Assembly: GCF_002104995.1 (NCBI RefSeq)
Contig: NW_024468249.1
Span: 2,418,001 to 2,482,000, forward strand
Reading direction: 5' to 3'
DNA length: 64,000 bases
From: Linderina pennispora
Taxonomy: Eukaryota; Kickxellomycota; Kickxellomycetes; Kickxellales; Kickxellaceae
In this document: positions 1 to 12,263 of the stretch, piece by piece
Layout: each line of letters opens with the position of its first letter
How positions within the stretch are numbered: position 1 is the stretch's first letter
The notes under the pieces: generated by a model
The model's input: the letters and a program-made list of their open reading frames with translations, nothing else
Databases searched by the model: none
Told to the model about the DNA's origin: nothing
Made by a program: the position numbers and the translations under genes

Positions 1-3000
1 ACAGCCTAATGCCAGACCAGGTGCGGCAGGCCCACACAGACAGCGAGGCTGGACCGGCGGCCAACGACGGCTGGACGCATGTCGTACTATTCGCCAGGAG
101 GCCGAGCCTGAGGTGCCAGCCAACTTTGACATGCCCAGTACGCCGGTACCAGCCATTGACACAGAGCTGGTACGAGCAATGACTGTGCGCGGCACCTAGC
201 CAGGCAGCACAGGACAATGCAGGCAACGTCCGGGGCGATGACAGCGCCAGCAGAGTACGAGCCATGGGCTGGCGAGCCGTGGGCTGGCGAACCCGCGCTG
301 TCGGCGGCAGCGGTGGGAGCCGTAGTGGAGCCGCGTGTGGTGGGCGATGACGCGCAGTCGGCACAGCTGCGACAGCTTCTGGGGCAACACCAGACGCTGG
401 CGTCGGTTCTGCAGCACCGGGCGCAGACGACACCAGCGGCATCGCGTACACGTGCATCGACACTAAGGGCCGGGAGATCGGCTCGTGGACGTGGCAGGGT
501 CTGCACGTGCGGGCCATGCACGTGGTGCAGGTGCTCCGGCAGCAGGGCGTGGCCGCATGGGGCGACCGCGTGGCGCTGGTGTATCGCAAGTACGAGATGT
601 TGGAGTTTGTAGGCAGTCTGTTCGGGTGCTTCTACGCAGGGCTGACAGCGGTGCCGATTGTAGCCGGCGACTCATATGCGGAGCTGGTGCATGTGCTGAA
701 CTCGACCGGAGCTGCGGTGGTGTTGACCACGGAGCTCAACATCCGGTCGCTCAGCAAGGACCTGAGCCAGAACTCGGTCGGCCCCTGGCTGGCCTGCCGA
801 TGTGCCGTGGGTGCGTACCGACAGCCTGGGTGGGATGTGTGCTGTCACCGGTGGGCGCGCAGACCGCATCGGCGCAACATCACCATGCGCGGCAGCCAGC
901 TGATACGGCCTACAGCACCACGACGGAGACACGGATCGGCGAGCTGAGCGGCGCTGATGTCGCGTACATAGAGTTCAGCAAGAGCCCAAACGGCGAGCTC
1001 AAGGGTGTGCAGGTCACGCATGGGGCGATCCTAACGCAGTGCACTGGATGGATGATGAGTACGGGGATGCTGGGCATCGGCCGCAAGTACAAGCACCGCG
1101 TGGAGCTGGAGCAGAGCGACGACGAGCACGGGTCAATGCATGAGCTGGACGCTGCGCTGGGCAGCGAGCCACCGGTGCCCGAGCCAGTGGACGCAGCGAA
1201 CCACGCGGCCAGCGGCTCGCTGGGCAAGAGGTGGGGCGGGTCGACTGGCTTCCTGGGCCGCCTGCGCAATGTCGGCTCATTGCCCAGGATCCGCAAGAAC
1301 TCGGCTTCGTCGACAACCAGCTTCCGTAGCAGCCTGGCCGGCCCGCCGCAGCTCGCACGGGATCGGGCCAGTTCGGCGGCGTCGGCGCGCGGCTCACCAT
1401 CGACAATGCCGCGCAACCCGACGCGCATGTCGGCTGTGTCAGCGGCGCGCAGCAGCCCACGCAGCAGCCATGCGGGCGACTCAGCTCAGCGCGCCAGCGA
1501 GGTGGTGGTGTCGTATATCGAGCCGCGGCAACACTTTGGGCTTGTGTATGGCATCCTGGCCGGGTGCTTTGGCGGGCACCAGTCGGTGTATACTAGCAGC
1601 GCGCTGTGCGACCTGCCTGGCGCGTACATCGGGCTGCTGACGCGGTACCGGGCTACAGTGGCCGTGGGCGACTACACCGGGCTGCAGTCGGTTCTGTCGA
1701 CTGCCACTGACGAGCCGGCCCAGATCGCCGGCTACGACAAGAAGACGCCGCCGAACCTGGCGGCGCTGCGGCTAGTGCTGCTGGACGCACTGTTTGTCGA
1801 CCCGGACTTCCACGCGACCTTCAACCGCAACGTACTGCATCCGTACGGCTGCCCGTACCAGAGCATCGCCGACACCGAGGGCCACCCGGTGATCACGCCG
1901 GTCTGCACGCTGGCCGAGCACGGCAGCGTCCTTATGGCCATGCGCGACTGTCTGTCGTCCTACCCGCCGCCAGGTGTCCAGCCAGCGTCGCAGCACGGCG
2001 GGTACGAGTTTGTGCTGGACCGGGCGGCATTCCGCGCGAACCGGCATCGAGGTACTGCCTGACCAGCGCACCGAGGCCGAGGTGGACCGTATTGGCACGG
2101 TGCGGTACCATTCGTTCGGCTACCCGGCGTTCCAGTCGACCATTGCGGTGGTGGATCCCGAGACGCGCGAGCTGTGCGCGCCCGACGCGATCGGCGAGCT
2201 GTGGATTGACTCGCCTGCTCTGGGGTCGGGCTTCTGGGGGTTGCCCAAGCTCACCAGCAGCATCTTTGCGGCGCGGTACACGTACAGCACTGAGCCGGGC
2301 GTCGAGCTGGTCAGCAGCGGCGAGTACCTGCGCACGGGGCTGATGGGCGCGGTGGTGCAGGGGCAGGTGCTGGTGTTTGGGTTCTATGAGGATCGCATCC
2401 GCACGCTGACGCTGGGCGACAACGCGTGGCTCGAGCCGCAGCTCGGCTTCCACTACGCCGGCGACATCAACAGCACGATCCGCCGGTACCTGCCGCAGAT
2501 CACCGAATGCACGGCCTTCGAGATGTACGCCAACGACGCGCATTTCCCTGTGATCGCGGCCGAGGTGCGCCATAACTCGGGCATGTACGCAACCATCGCC
2601 GACGAAATCTACGGAGTCCTCCGCAACCGCCACGGCCTGCACGCCTACGCAGTCGCGCTGTGCCCGCCAAACACTTTGCCGCGGGCCTTCCAGTACGGCA
2701 AGCGCACAGTGAACGCCCAGCTGTGTCGCCACCAGTTCGAAAGCGGCCGCATCAATTGCCTGTTTGTGCGGCTGTCGACCGACGGGCTGTTCATGAATCT
2801 ACCGCCGCCAGCGTCGCAGCTGCCGCCCGACGACTCGTACCAGGACCCGTCGGTGGCTCTATACGGCCGGTGGGTGCAGCAGACCAGCCTGGAGGATGCA
2901 ATGCCGACGGTGGACGAGCGCTCGCGCGTGGATCTGAATTCGTTCAAGAGCATCACCGATGTGCTGGTGTGGCGCGCGCAGAAGCACCCCGACGACCCAG

Positions 3001-5016
3001 CCTTTTCGCACTTTGACGAGCGCGGCCGCCCTATCAAGACGCTGTCGTTCGCCAAGCTGCTTACCAAGGTGTCGGCGCTGGCGCAGCTGATGCTGGAGAA
3101 GAAGCGTGTTGGCGCGGGCGATCACGTGCTGGTGGTCATCGCGCCCAGCCCCAGCTACGTCATCGCTCTGCATGCCTGCCTGGCTATCGGCGCCATCCCG
3201 GTCGCTGTCGCCCCGCCCGATGCGGCGCGGCTCTCGGAAGACATGCCGCCACTGCTGGCCACTGTGCGTGAATTCAAGATCTCGTACATGCTGGTGGATT
3301 CCCACAGCGACGAGGTTTTCCGCAGCAAGATGATGGAAGGCGCCATGCGCGCCCCGGCCCTGCGTGCGCTGCTGGGTAGCAGCAAGATGCCCAGTGTCCT
3401 GCATGTGGGTCGGGCGCCAAAGGCCCCCAAGCACGTGCTGGGCCGTGGCAGCTTCAAGTTCCTTTCGCAGTGGGCGGAGCCGCGTCGCGCAGCGCTGGTG
3501 ATGCAGTTTACGGGAGCGCAGGCGTCGACGCCGCAGTACGTGACGTATTCGCACCGGAGCGATCATGGGCTTCTGCACGCAGCAGAAGGGCGATTTCCAG
3601 ATGCTGTCCAGCCAGCCGGTGATTGCGTCGGTGCGGGCCTACAACGGCTACGGTCTGCTGCACTGCACTATGCTGGGCGTGTTTGTCGGCTGCGCGACGC
3701 TGCTTCTGTCGCCAGCCGATTTCTTCGCCAATCCATTGGTGTGGTTTGATCTGGTGCAGCGCCACAAGGTCAAGGATGCGTTTGCCACGCTGCCGATGCT
3801 GCAGCACGCGATGAACTTCATTGCTTCCAACCAGATGCGCACGACCTTTTCGCTGCATTCGGTGCGCAATCTGATTCTGGCCACCGAAGAGCGCGTCGAT
3901 CCCGTGACCTTCGCCCGGATTCGCGACTTCTTTGCCCCCGCGCGGCTCGACGAGATGGCCATCAACCCCCTGTACGGCACTCTGATGAACCCCTGTATCA
4001 GCACCCGCGCTTACCTGGGTGTCTGTCCGTTGACGCTGCGTTTGGATTTGCACGAGCTGCGCCGCGCCCGCGTGGTAGCACTGCCGCCGCTGTCTGAAAT
4101 GGAGAGCCCCGAGGAGGCTGCCCTGCATAGTCTGACGCTGCAGGACTCAGGCAAGGTCTCTGGCAGCACCATGGTGGCCATAGTCGACCCGCTGACGCGC
4201 ACTGCGCTGCCGGCCGGCAGTATCGGCGAGGTATGGGTGTGCAGCTACAGCAATGCTTTGCTGAAGCAGCGTCTGGTGCCCGGCAACGCAGCGCCCGGCG
4301 GCCGCCCGGTGATGAACGGCGACGATGCGACTGGGTTTTTGGATGGCGCGCACGACCACGAGTTTGTGCGCACGGGCGACCTCGGCTTCCTGTATCTGCA
4401 GGTGTCTGGCGAGCAGGACGGCGCACCGGCCGAGCCCTACTTGTTCGTGGTGGGCAAGATTTCCGAGACCTTCTCGGTCGACGAGTACATGTATTTCTAC
4501 TCGGACATTGAGCGTGCGGCCGAAGATACCTCGCAGGACATTCTGCCCGGCGGCTGCGTCGTCATGCAGACGACTGTGCAGACCACCTTTGCTGCCGATA
4601 TGCCGGTGGGCAGCTCGGCGCAGGTCGGCAGTGCGCGCAGCCGCGCAGTCTCCGTGGACTCCACACGACTGCGTCTGGTGGCGGTGATTTCACTGCGCCG
4701 CCCTCCCGCCGACTCCTTCCTGCCGAACCTGGCCTGCCTTGTCTTCAACAACGTGCTTGATCGCCACCAGGTACTGGTCGACGAGATTGTCTTTGTTCCG
4801 CGCGACTCGCTGCCTAGATCGCGCATTTCGGAGCGCCGCCGCAGGACCGTCCGGGGCCTGTATGAGTCCGGGAAGCTCAATGCCTTTGTCAGCTATCCGA
4901 TCTCAAACTCGCCCACGCTGCCGTCGGGCGCCGCGAACCCGAATAACCGCCAGTCGTTCTTGGGTCTGCCCAATCCTACCGCTAGTTCCTTGGCCTTTGC
5001 CAATGTCGAGGGTTGA
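1..5016 (+). CDS. DIP2/CMR2-family protein with two adenylate-forming (FAAL-like) domains, 5' partial, frameshifted
   Basis: Homologous in pattern to disco-interacting protein 2 (yeast Cmr2), a family linked to control of specific diacylglycerol pools. The first AMP-binding-like domain begins near base 400 (SVLQHRAQTT, then IDTKGREIGSWTWQ) and runs to about 2800. The second begins near 2935 (TDVLVWRAQKHPDDPAF) and runs to the stop at 5014-5016. The N-terminal DMAP1-binding part, if present, lies outside the window. The conserved reading passes through several frames: frames 3, 2 and 1 in the first 420 bases, frame 3 at about 450-780, frame 1 at about 787-830, frame 2 to about 2045, frame 3 to about 3560, then frame 1 to the end. 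No intron explains these switches. The gene is either a recent pseudogene or, more likely, affected by consensus indels. Family assignment is fairly sure; the exact protein is not. Confidence 0.75.
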
Positions 5017-5328
5017 ATATTTTTATCTTCTAAGCGCTTATGCATTTGATTTACATCACGGTTGTGTTACCAATATCACAGCAGTATCATCTGAGGAGAC
5101 TTCAGCTTCACTTCACGCTTGCCATTTCTTGTTTCTTGGCTCCTCAGGGCGACCGAGTAGACTGCGGTTTTGGATTCCCAGAACACACAATACCACTGCA
5201 ACATGCATGGACAATCGATACGTCTGCTCTACATGTAAATCGCTTTTATAGCGCAGATACCATTGATTCTACTGCACTTTTGCCTTCTCTTTCTCTCCCT
5301 TCAAAGCTCTCTTGCCCTGTCAGCCTCA
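5017..5328. other. intergenic, no gene seen
   Basis: This 312-base stretch separates two same-strand genes. It holds short pyrimidine-rich runs just before the next start codon (CTTTTGCCTTCTCTTTCTC near 5277-5295), typical of fungal leaders. I see no coding sequence or RNA gene. Confidence 0.4.
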
Positions 5329-7803
5329 ATGTCATCAATATTTACTCTAACCACAAGTCCTAGCATTGCCGAAACTGCTGTTCCCTCGCTACTGCCTGCT
5401 AGCGACAGCTTCAATGGCGGATCGGGTGTGGATGTCCACCAGATGGACCTGCTCAGCGGCTCTATCGCTCTGCTGCTCTTTGCCTTTGGGCTGTTCCAGG
5501 CAGTGGTCTTCGCCCCAACCAGACACACATACCGGGCATTCAAAGCATTCCTGAAATGGCTAGAGGCAGCTATTGGCCATGACCTGGGAACTACTCTATG
5601 CTCGTGCTCAGCGCAATGTGACACACGCAGCTTCCAACATACCAAGGAAGCGCTGGCACGGCGAGTGAGAAGCAACATCGACGTTGAGCGCATTCCTGGC
5701 TGCATCGGGAAAAAGCCTGTGACTGCAGAGGACCTGAAGGCAATCATTGACGATGGCGGCGGAGACGCGCTGGTTGAACTTGCACGTATTGGCGGGTACA
5801 CTGGAACAAGAGAACTAGATAGAGCTGTGTACCTTACCCAGTCTGCACCGAGGCAGTTTGAAACAGTCGCGCTGTGGCAATGGCTTGGTATTCTCGCCCA
5901 CTGGCTTATATTCGATGCCGTTCCTAGCCTCGGGCACATTTTGCTTCGGATGGCCAAATGGGTTGGTCGTGTTGTAGCCTGGATCGGGCTGAAGCTGCAT
6001 CTTAAAAGATCGGCTGCTGGTCCAGACCGCGCAAGCATCATCAACTACGAGATGCTGGAGCTGGCAAAACACCGCATACGTGTCCAGCACCAGCCGTGGG
6101 TTCGGTTTGGGCTATACCACATGCTTGCTGATCTATCGAACAAGCCCATCAGCATTCGCGCGCTAGGAGAGTATCACCAAAGAGGCATCTCGGAAGGCAC
6201 ACAGTGCCCACTGAAAAATGAATTTGAGCTGGCTTCTCATATCACTACCGACGGGTGCTCTGCCACGCGCATGCTGTATGCCGTCTCCCTGCTCAGCATC
6301 CGCTCTATGCTACTCTGTCACAATATTTCCTTCGTCCCTCCGTACCTGCTTGCTGGCGCACACGACAAATGGAATGTGGTTCATTTACGGACGGGATTTA
6401 TGGTCGAAAATGGCCACATAAACGACATCTACCAGCTGATGTACCAGCTGGACGGAGATAAGAGGTTGATGGCGTCTACATCCGAGCGTCTCGAGTCGGC
6501 ATACACGCAGCTGCGCGGCAAACTAAAGGGTGCGCTTGGCGACATGATTTGCGAAAGTAGCGAGACAGCCATCCTATGCAATCTCCTCTACGCGTATAAG
6601 GATTTCGGGGAGGTTCAACGTGCCATGGCAGCCACTCAGGGAGCACCTTTGGATACGTCTGTTGGTACAAAGAGTTTCGCACTTGCTCGTATTGACATTG
6701 ATCCAGCTTTGCTTGTTGCCCTGTACCGACGCATGTATGTAAACAATGGCAGAATTAGATGCGCCCTGGGCAGCAACGATATGCTCGCTGTGCATTGGGG
6801 CACTAGAGTATGGCTGCTACAGTTGTTCCTTACAGGCTATTTTTCTGCGGCTGACGCATTTGACAAGGAGAGCAAGTGCCTCACCCAACCAAGCGAGGTA
6901 CGCGGTATATTCAGGGCAGCATGCGCGATACCGTTCCAGCCCGAAATCCCACCTTCACCGGGGTATGGAAAACAGCAGCCCAGCAGTACACCGCTTACAC
7001 TCATTGAGCAGCGGATGTTTGAAGCCCAGGAGCTGATGCCTGACAAGCCGCAAGAGAGAGCCTGCTTGTTCCACTCTGTCATCGCCAAGGTGCCTTCTCT
7101 CAAATCCCATAGAGATGACCGGTGGTTTAGTCGACCGCCTCTTTGGTGCACGTGTCCAGGACACTGCTCTGGCGCATGCACGCTTACCATCGACTGGTTG
7201 GATATGCAGATATCTGCGCCGCTGTATTGGCAGACACCATACTGGCTGACGGCACTTACGGATTATGATGACGAGGTTGAGGAGACTCTCGAGCATCGTA
7301 TCATGCCTAGGATTCCCCTTATATGCTCGACCAACATATCTGCTCTAAAGCTCCTCATTGACACTAAGGGGTGGGGCAAGATTAGCGAGACCAGTTCCGA
7401 CGATGCCAGCACGACCGGCTCTCCACAGTCAAACTTGCCAGATGTCAATAACAGGAAAGGAACCCACAGCAAACTTGGAGGTCTTCTCCACCGCAGGAAT
7501 CACTGCATTCTGGTTGCCTCTCGCGGTCGGCTTTACGAGTGGCACGTCCAAGGCAATAGCGAAGCTGGTGCTTCCAACAGCCCCACCGCCCAGCTACCAC
7601 GCGATATCACAAACTACTTCCGTACACGATACAGGGTCACTGTCGGTGGCAGGGACACCTGTAGTGGCGTTTACTTTGATGCCCGTACAGCCGCTACCAA
7701 GGATACGGATGGAGACAGCATTTATTTGGAGGGCACAGTGGGGCTGTGCATGTCGCGGAAAGCCTGGCGCAGGAGTGCCAGCAATGCGCCAAATCTGGAT
7801 TAG
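5329..7803 (+). CDS. uncharacterised membrane protein, 824 aa
   Basis: One uninterrupted frame with balanced composition. I start it at the ATG at 5329 (MSSIFTLTTS), not at the in-frame ATG 66 bases upstream, because the upstream extension reads like translated leader (Leu/Ser-rich from a pyrimidine tract). A hydrophobic stretch near residues 40-60 (LLSGSIALLLFAFGLFQAVV) looks like a membrane anchor, and a second lies near residues 180-205 (WLGILAHWLIFDAVPSLG). Cysteine clusters occur near residues 90-100 (CSCSAQC) and 610 (WCTCPGHCSGAC). The C-terminal third carries a Ser/Thr-rich linker followed by a basic segment. I do not recognise the family. Its length, lack of frameshifts and neighbours suggest a real gene. 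Confidence 0.7.
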   Translation: MSSIFTLTTSPSIAETAVPSLLPASDSFNGGSGVDVHQMDLLSGSIALLLFAFGLFQAVVFAPTRHTYRAFKAFLKWLEAAIGHDLGTTLCSCSAQCDTRSFQHTKEALARRVRSNIDVERIPGCIGKKPVTAEDLKAIIDDGGGDALVELARIGGYTGTRELDRAVYLTQSAPRQFETVALWQWLGILAHWLIFDAVPSLGHILLRMAKWVGRVVAWIGLKLHLKRSAAGPDRASIINYEMLELAKHRIRVQHQPWVRFGLYHMLADLSNKPISIRALGEYHQRGISEGTQCPLKNEFELASHITTDGCSATRMLYAVSLLSIRSMLLCHNISFVPPYLLAGAHDKWNVVHLRTGFMVENGHINDIYQLMYQLDGDKRLMASTSERLESAYTQLRGKLKGALGDMICESSETAILCNLLYAYKDFGEVQRAMAATQGAPLDTSVGTKSFALARIDIDPALLVALYRRMYVNNGRIRCALGSNDMLAVHWGTRVWLLQLFLTGYFSAADAFDKESKCLTQPSEVRGIFRAACAIPFQPEIPPSPGYGKQQPSSTPLTLIEQRMFEAQELMPDKPQERACLFHSVIAKVPSLKSHRDDRWFSRPPLWCTCPGHCSGACTLTIDWLDMQISAPLYWQTPYWLTALTDYDDEVEETLEHRIMPRIPLICSTNISALKLLIDTKGWGKISETSSDDASTTGSPQSNLPDVNNRKGTHSKLGGLLHRRNHCILVASRGRLYEWHVQGNSEAGASNSPTAQLPRDITNYFRTRYRVTVGGRDTCSGVYFDARTAATKDTDGDSIYLEGTVGLCMSRKAWRRSASNAPNLD

Positions 7804-8247
7804 AAATTCCTGCTAATGCGTTAATAATCGTCACTAGCAGCAGTTTTGTTTTCGTAGCTTCGTGTGCGGCTCCAGCTCTAGGTGCGCATCCCACGCTCGT
7901 TCGTTGAAGCACAGGCCATTTCCCCCTGCCGCCGCTCTGCCGGTGTGCTCGGTCCCTCCCGAAGGAGCTGCCAGCCCACAGAGCCAGGGCCGTCGCAGTT
8001 GGACAAGCGCTGTGGGGGAGATCTGTCAACACACAAGTCATGCTTGGGCATCCTCAAGCGGCCGGGGGGAGCGGCCAATCCCCCTTTCCAAAAATAATTT
8101 TTCTGAACCACCTCAAGCTAGAGCCGAGCTTTGTGCCGGGAACCTTGTTTTCGATATTCGCTTTCTCGTATTTGCTTCTTGAACTTCTATTTTTCGCTTA
8201 TTTCCTTATTTTCCTCTGTGCTTTTAGACCAAGTAAACCTATTTACC
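7804..8247. other. intergenic region upstream of SCH9-like gene
   Basis: This 444-base region is the likely promoter and leader of the kinase gene. It ends in a T-rich tract (about 8130-8225) immediately before the ATG at 8248. Short open frames here have no recognisable content. Confidence 0.4.
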
Positions 8248-10674
8248 ATGTCGTGGTTGCGTCCTAGTAAGTGTTTCCGCTATTTACTCCAATAGCCAGC
8301 CTGTCGGTGCGTGCCTGACGAGAACGCCCGCCTTCTGTCCCTCCCTCCCTCCCTCATCTCTGCGAAATTCAAAAAACAAAGCGGATGCGCCAGGCCCACT
8401 AACCCACCTCCACTCTCCCTGTTGCCAATAGAGCCCAAGGAGAACAGCAACAGCCAGCCCAGACCAGGGAACTCTGGTGCTTTCGGCCAGCCCGCTGGCG
8501 GAGCGGCCCAAGGCGGCGGATTCTTCAACAACTCGCGCCCTCAGCAGCAACAGCAGCAGTATGCAGGCCATTACCAGCAACAGCAGCAACAGCAGCAACA
8601 GCAGCAGCAGGCCCAGGGGGGTGCATTCCGGGGCGGACATCCGGGATACGGGCAGCAGGCCCCAGGTGGCGGACACCCAGGATTCCAGCAGCAGCAGCAG
8701 CCTGCTGCTGGATACTACGGTGGCCAGCAGCCGTCAACGCAGGCCCGCGGTGAGAGCCGGAGCGGCGCGAACTCTTCGGCGTCGATGCGGTCGGCGTCGC
8801 AGGCGTCGAGCCGTAGCGAGCACAGCACGATGGCGAGCAACGGGCTGCCAAGCGCAAGCGGCAACTCGCAGCCAGTGAAGCGGTCGGGGATCCTTGTGAT
8901 CCGGGTCATGGAGGCGCGCAGCCTGGTGTATCCGCCGGGCTCGCAGCAGCTGATGGCGCGCTATGCCCCGTACAAGAACGAGGCCCACCAGCGGCCGTAT
9001 GCCGTGGTCGAGTTTGACAAGAATGAGGCCGTGGTGACTAGCCTGGGCGGCGACATGCACAATCCGATCTGGAAGTACCGGGTGAGCTTGTAAGTAGACA
9101 AAAAGTATTTCTCGCCTGGTGGCGGGTTCACTGTGAACTCTCGCCGAAATGAAGGGCGCCTTCGCGGTGGCTGTCCCACCCATGGTGCTTCTATTTGCCT
9201 GTCTGCTGTTGTTCGAACCAGCACCCTGTACTATTTCTGTCGTCCTCATTTGCGATTCGCCGCTTCTCTTTTTCTTCCCTTTTATAGTGATGTGTCGCGC
9301 ACAAGCCCGGTCATGGTGTCGCTGTACCAGCGCACAGCCGAGCTGCAGTACCAGCGCGCCCCGCAGCCACGTGGCTACCAGCGGTTCGGCAACGGCAACG
9401 GCGGAGCGCAGGGCCGCAACGGGCCGTCGCAGCAGCAACAGCAGCCACCGCAGCAGTCGCCGAACGGCCAGCAGGGGGCGACCAGCGGAGCCATTTTCCT
9501 CGGAGCAGTGCAGATCATGCCCGACTTCCAGGACGGGCGCCTGTACGACGACTGGATCCCGCTGCTGGGCGGAGCCGGCAACTCGGGCCACCTGCACGTG
9601 CAGTACTGCTTCAATAAGAAGGACGCAACGCCGCTCTCGATCGACCAGTTCGATCTGCTCAAGGTTATCGGCAAGGGCAGCTTCGGCAAGGTCATGCAGG
9701 TGCGCAAGCTGGACACGGGCCGGATCTACGCAATGAAGATTTTGAGCAAGTCCAAGATCGTGATGCGGTCCGAGGTGGCCCACACGCTGGCCGAGCGCAA
9801 CGTGCTGGCCAAGATCAACCACCCGTTCATTGTGCCACTCAAATTCTCGTTCCAGACGCCCGAGAAGCTGTATCTGGTGCTCGCCTTCATCAACGGCGGC
9901 GAGCTGTTCCACCACCTGCAGCGCGAGGGGCGGTTCGACCAGCACCGAAGCCGGTTCTACGCCGCCGAGCTGCTGAGCGCACTCGACTGCCTGCACTCGT
10001 ACAACGTGATCTACCGCGACCTGAAGCCCGAGAACATCCTGCTGGACTACAGCGGGCACATTGCGCTGTGTGACTTTGGGCTGTGCAAGCTGAACATGAG
10101 CGACAACGAGACGACCAACACCTTCTGCGGCACGCCCGAGTACCTGGCGCCCGAGCTGCTGCAGGGCCGCGGCTACACAAAGACGGTTGACTGGTGGACG
10201 TTCGGCGTTCTGCTGTACGAGATGATGACAGGCCTGCCACCCTTCTACGACGAGAACGTGAACGAAATGTACCGGCGGATCCTGGAGGACGAGCTGGTGT
10301 TCCCCGACGACATGGGCAACCGGGCCAAGTCGCTGCTGCGTGGGCTGCTGCAGCGCGACCCGCGGCGCCGCCTGGGCAACAACGGCGCGTCCGAGATCAA
10401 GGAGCAGCCGTTCTTTGCCGAGATCAACTGGGACTACCTGATCGGCAAGCAGTATGAGCCGCCATTCAAGCCCAGCGTGGCGTCGGCAAACGACACCAGC
10501 AACTTTGACGAAGAATTCACCGCCGAGCCGCCCCAGGACTCGTACATTGCTGACTCAAATCTGTCCGAGACCGTGCAGGAGCAGTTTGTCGGGTTCACGT
10601 ACGACGGCAGCGGCGGCGCAATGTCGCTGGCCCAGAGCATGACCATGAACAACATGGACAACTACCGCAACTAG
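8248..10674 (+). CDS. SCH9: AGC-family protein kinase, Sch9/Sck1-like (C2 + kinase)
   Basis: Three exons fit: 8248-8266, 8432-9089 and 9288-10674, with donors GTAAGT at 8267 and 9090 and TAG acceptors; the phases join perfectly and give 687 aa. Residues 1-150 are Gln/Gly-rich and disordered, with long polyQ runs. A C2-like domain starts near residue 155 (ILVIRVMEARSLVYPPGS) and contains a Gln-rich loop. The kinase domain starts near residue 347 (IGKGSFGKV, YAMKIL, YRDLKPENILL, CDFGLCKL, TFCGTPEYLAPE) and is followed by an AGC tail with the hydrophobic motif QFVGFTYDG. This architecture is typical of yeast Sch9 and fission-yeast Sck1, TORC1-linked kinases controlling growth and nutrient responses. 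All catalytic residues are present and the gene is intact. Confidence 0.9.
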
Positions 10675-12263
10675 CCATAGCTTTAAAGCTCTTTTCTTCT
10701 GGTGAACTCAGTCTCTACATTCATATCCATATCTCCATTTGCATCCAGTGCTGAGCACTGCGGATCTCATGTATCGACTTGATGGCCGCTCTTTCTTCGT
10801 GTCTTTTGGTCGGTCCCAATACATTAAAGGCGTATCCCGGCAAGCATTAACTAGGAAAGCAGTGCACCTGTGAGGGATGTAACCATTGCACAAACGGGGT
10901 ATTTAAATGTGCCCTGGCATGGTACGAAGGATGCTGGCAAATAGATTCAATCTATTCACCGAGTCTAAGCGCTTTTCAGCGTCTCCTCCTACCCGATGTA
11001 TTTACTGAAACTCTAGTGCTATGCTGCATTAGTATTGTACTGTTAATTGATGGAGGTAATGCAAAGTATATATACAACGTGCTGGCAGGAGAAAAGTGGC
11101 TATTGGTATCGGGTGACTCAAGCACTGGCAGGAGCAGCTTCATTCTTGAGAGTGAAAGACCACAGACGTTTACTAGGAGGGGACCCGGACCCATCCCCAG
11201 TTAGATTTGACGAAGAAAAGCGCAGCCAAGAGTTGTCTGGGTGGAGTTGTATTGAAACAAGCAGGTTTTAGGGCTGGTTTAGAATCGAGTCTTGTTTTTA
11301 GCCACCAGTATCCTGGGTTTGAAGCTGAAATGAAGCCCGGCGGGCTTGGCATCCACATCCACACTGGTCAGTCCACCCCACCAGTGAACGTCACCTATTC
11401 AGGCAACGAACCCCGGCTCGTCGGCGACCGGCATCCAAGTGGCCTACCTGCTCGCAGGGTCAGGACGTGGTTGCGACAGTTTTATCGAGCGTATTAGTAT
11501 TAAGGGTGCCAGGAGTATCAAGTTGTGAGGAAGGGAACGTTTTGTGAGAATGAGGAATCTTTTGGCTCCAGCAGGAGGCTCGCTCTTTTTATAGGGAAAA
11601 TGAGCTGCTGCTTCGCTGGAGTTTTTTCTCCCAACTACTTTTGCTTCTGGCGGCTTAGACGGAGACATGGCTTGGCTTTTACTATTTTACCCCTATCGCA
11701 TGCGCTGCACATGCGCGTATATGGCAATAGAGATGGCCTCGCATAGTGCAGCTCCTTACGAACAATGGCACCTCCGTTCCGAGCTCCGGCTACACCCCCA
11801 ACAGAAATCGTGCCGGAGCTGCAACGTGCAGCTCTCACTCCTCGGTCTGGCAGCGAATGCTGCTCGCCGCGTTGACTGCTACCACGCATGGCTTTCACAG
11901 TGAGCTCAGCAACAACGCATCGCAAAATGTCGGAGAAAACGCAGATACCCTTATCGACTGTGAAAACAAAACCAAATTTAACCGCTCAATGCACCTTCGC
12001 TGAGCCACAAGGTGTTTTCTACCCCCCCCACATCGACATACATTTTACTAGGTGCACGACCGAGACTTGCCTGCACTGCCACTATTTACTGCGGTTTCAC
12101 CCAAGAGTCTATAAAACAAGGGACGAGCATTTTAATTTATATGGATGGCCTAGACACTTGCCAGCCATCACCCTTTGAATGATGGCCAGGCTCGCAACTA
12201 GAATTAGGAATGTGCTTCGTTTTTGTTTCCGCTTATTCAATCATTTACTTCCTACTACCGATT
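10675..12263. other. long intergenic stretch, no gene supported
   Basis: About 1.6 kb lies between two same-strand genes. Open frames here are short (under 100 codons), overlap one another on both strands and show no known motif. A stretch at about 11170-11500 has one open frame on each strand and a composition unlike the rest, so it could be a relic of an interspersed repeat; I could not identify it. T-rich and A-rich tracts near 11935-12130 may belong to the promoter of the next gene. Confidence 0.35.

Noticed and set aside
8734-10059. 441-codon frame antisense to the SCH9-like kinase
   Set aside because: It covers the kinase domain in reverse and spans the second intron; no domain of its own.
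11170-11500. Possible interspersed-repeat relic with open frames on both strands
   Set aside because: Composition is suggestive only; no terminal repeat, target-site duplication or known transposon motif could be seen, so it is not listed as a mobile element.
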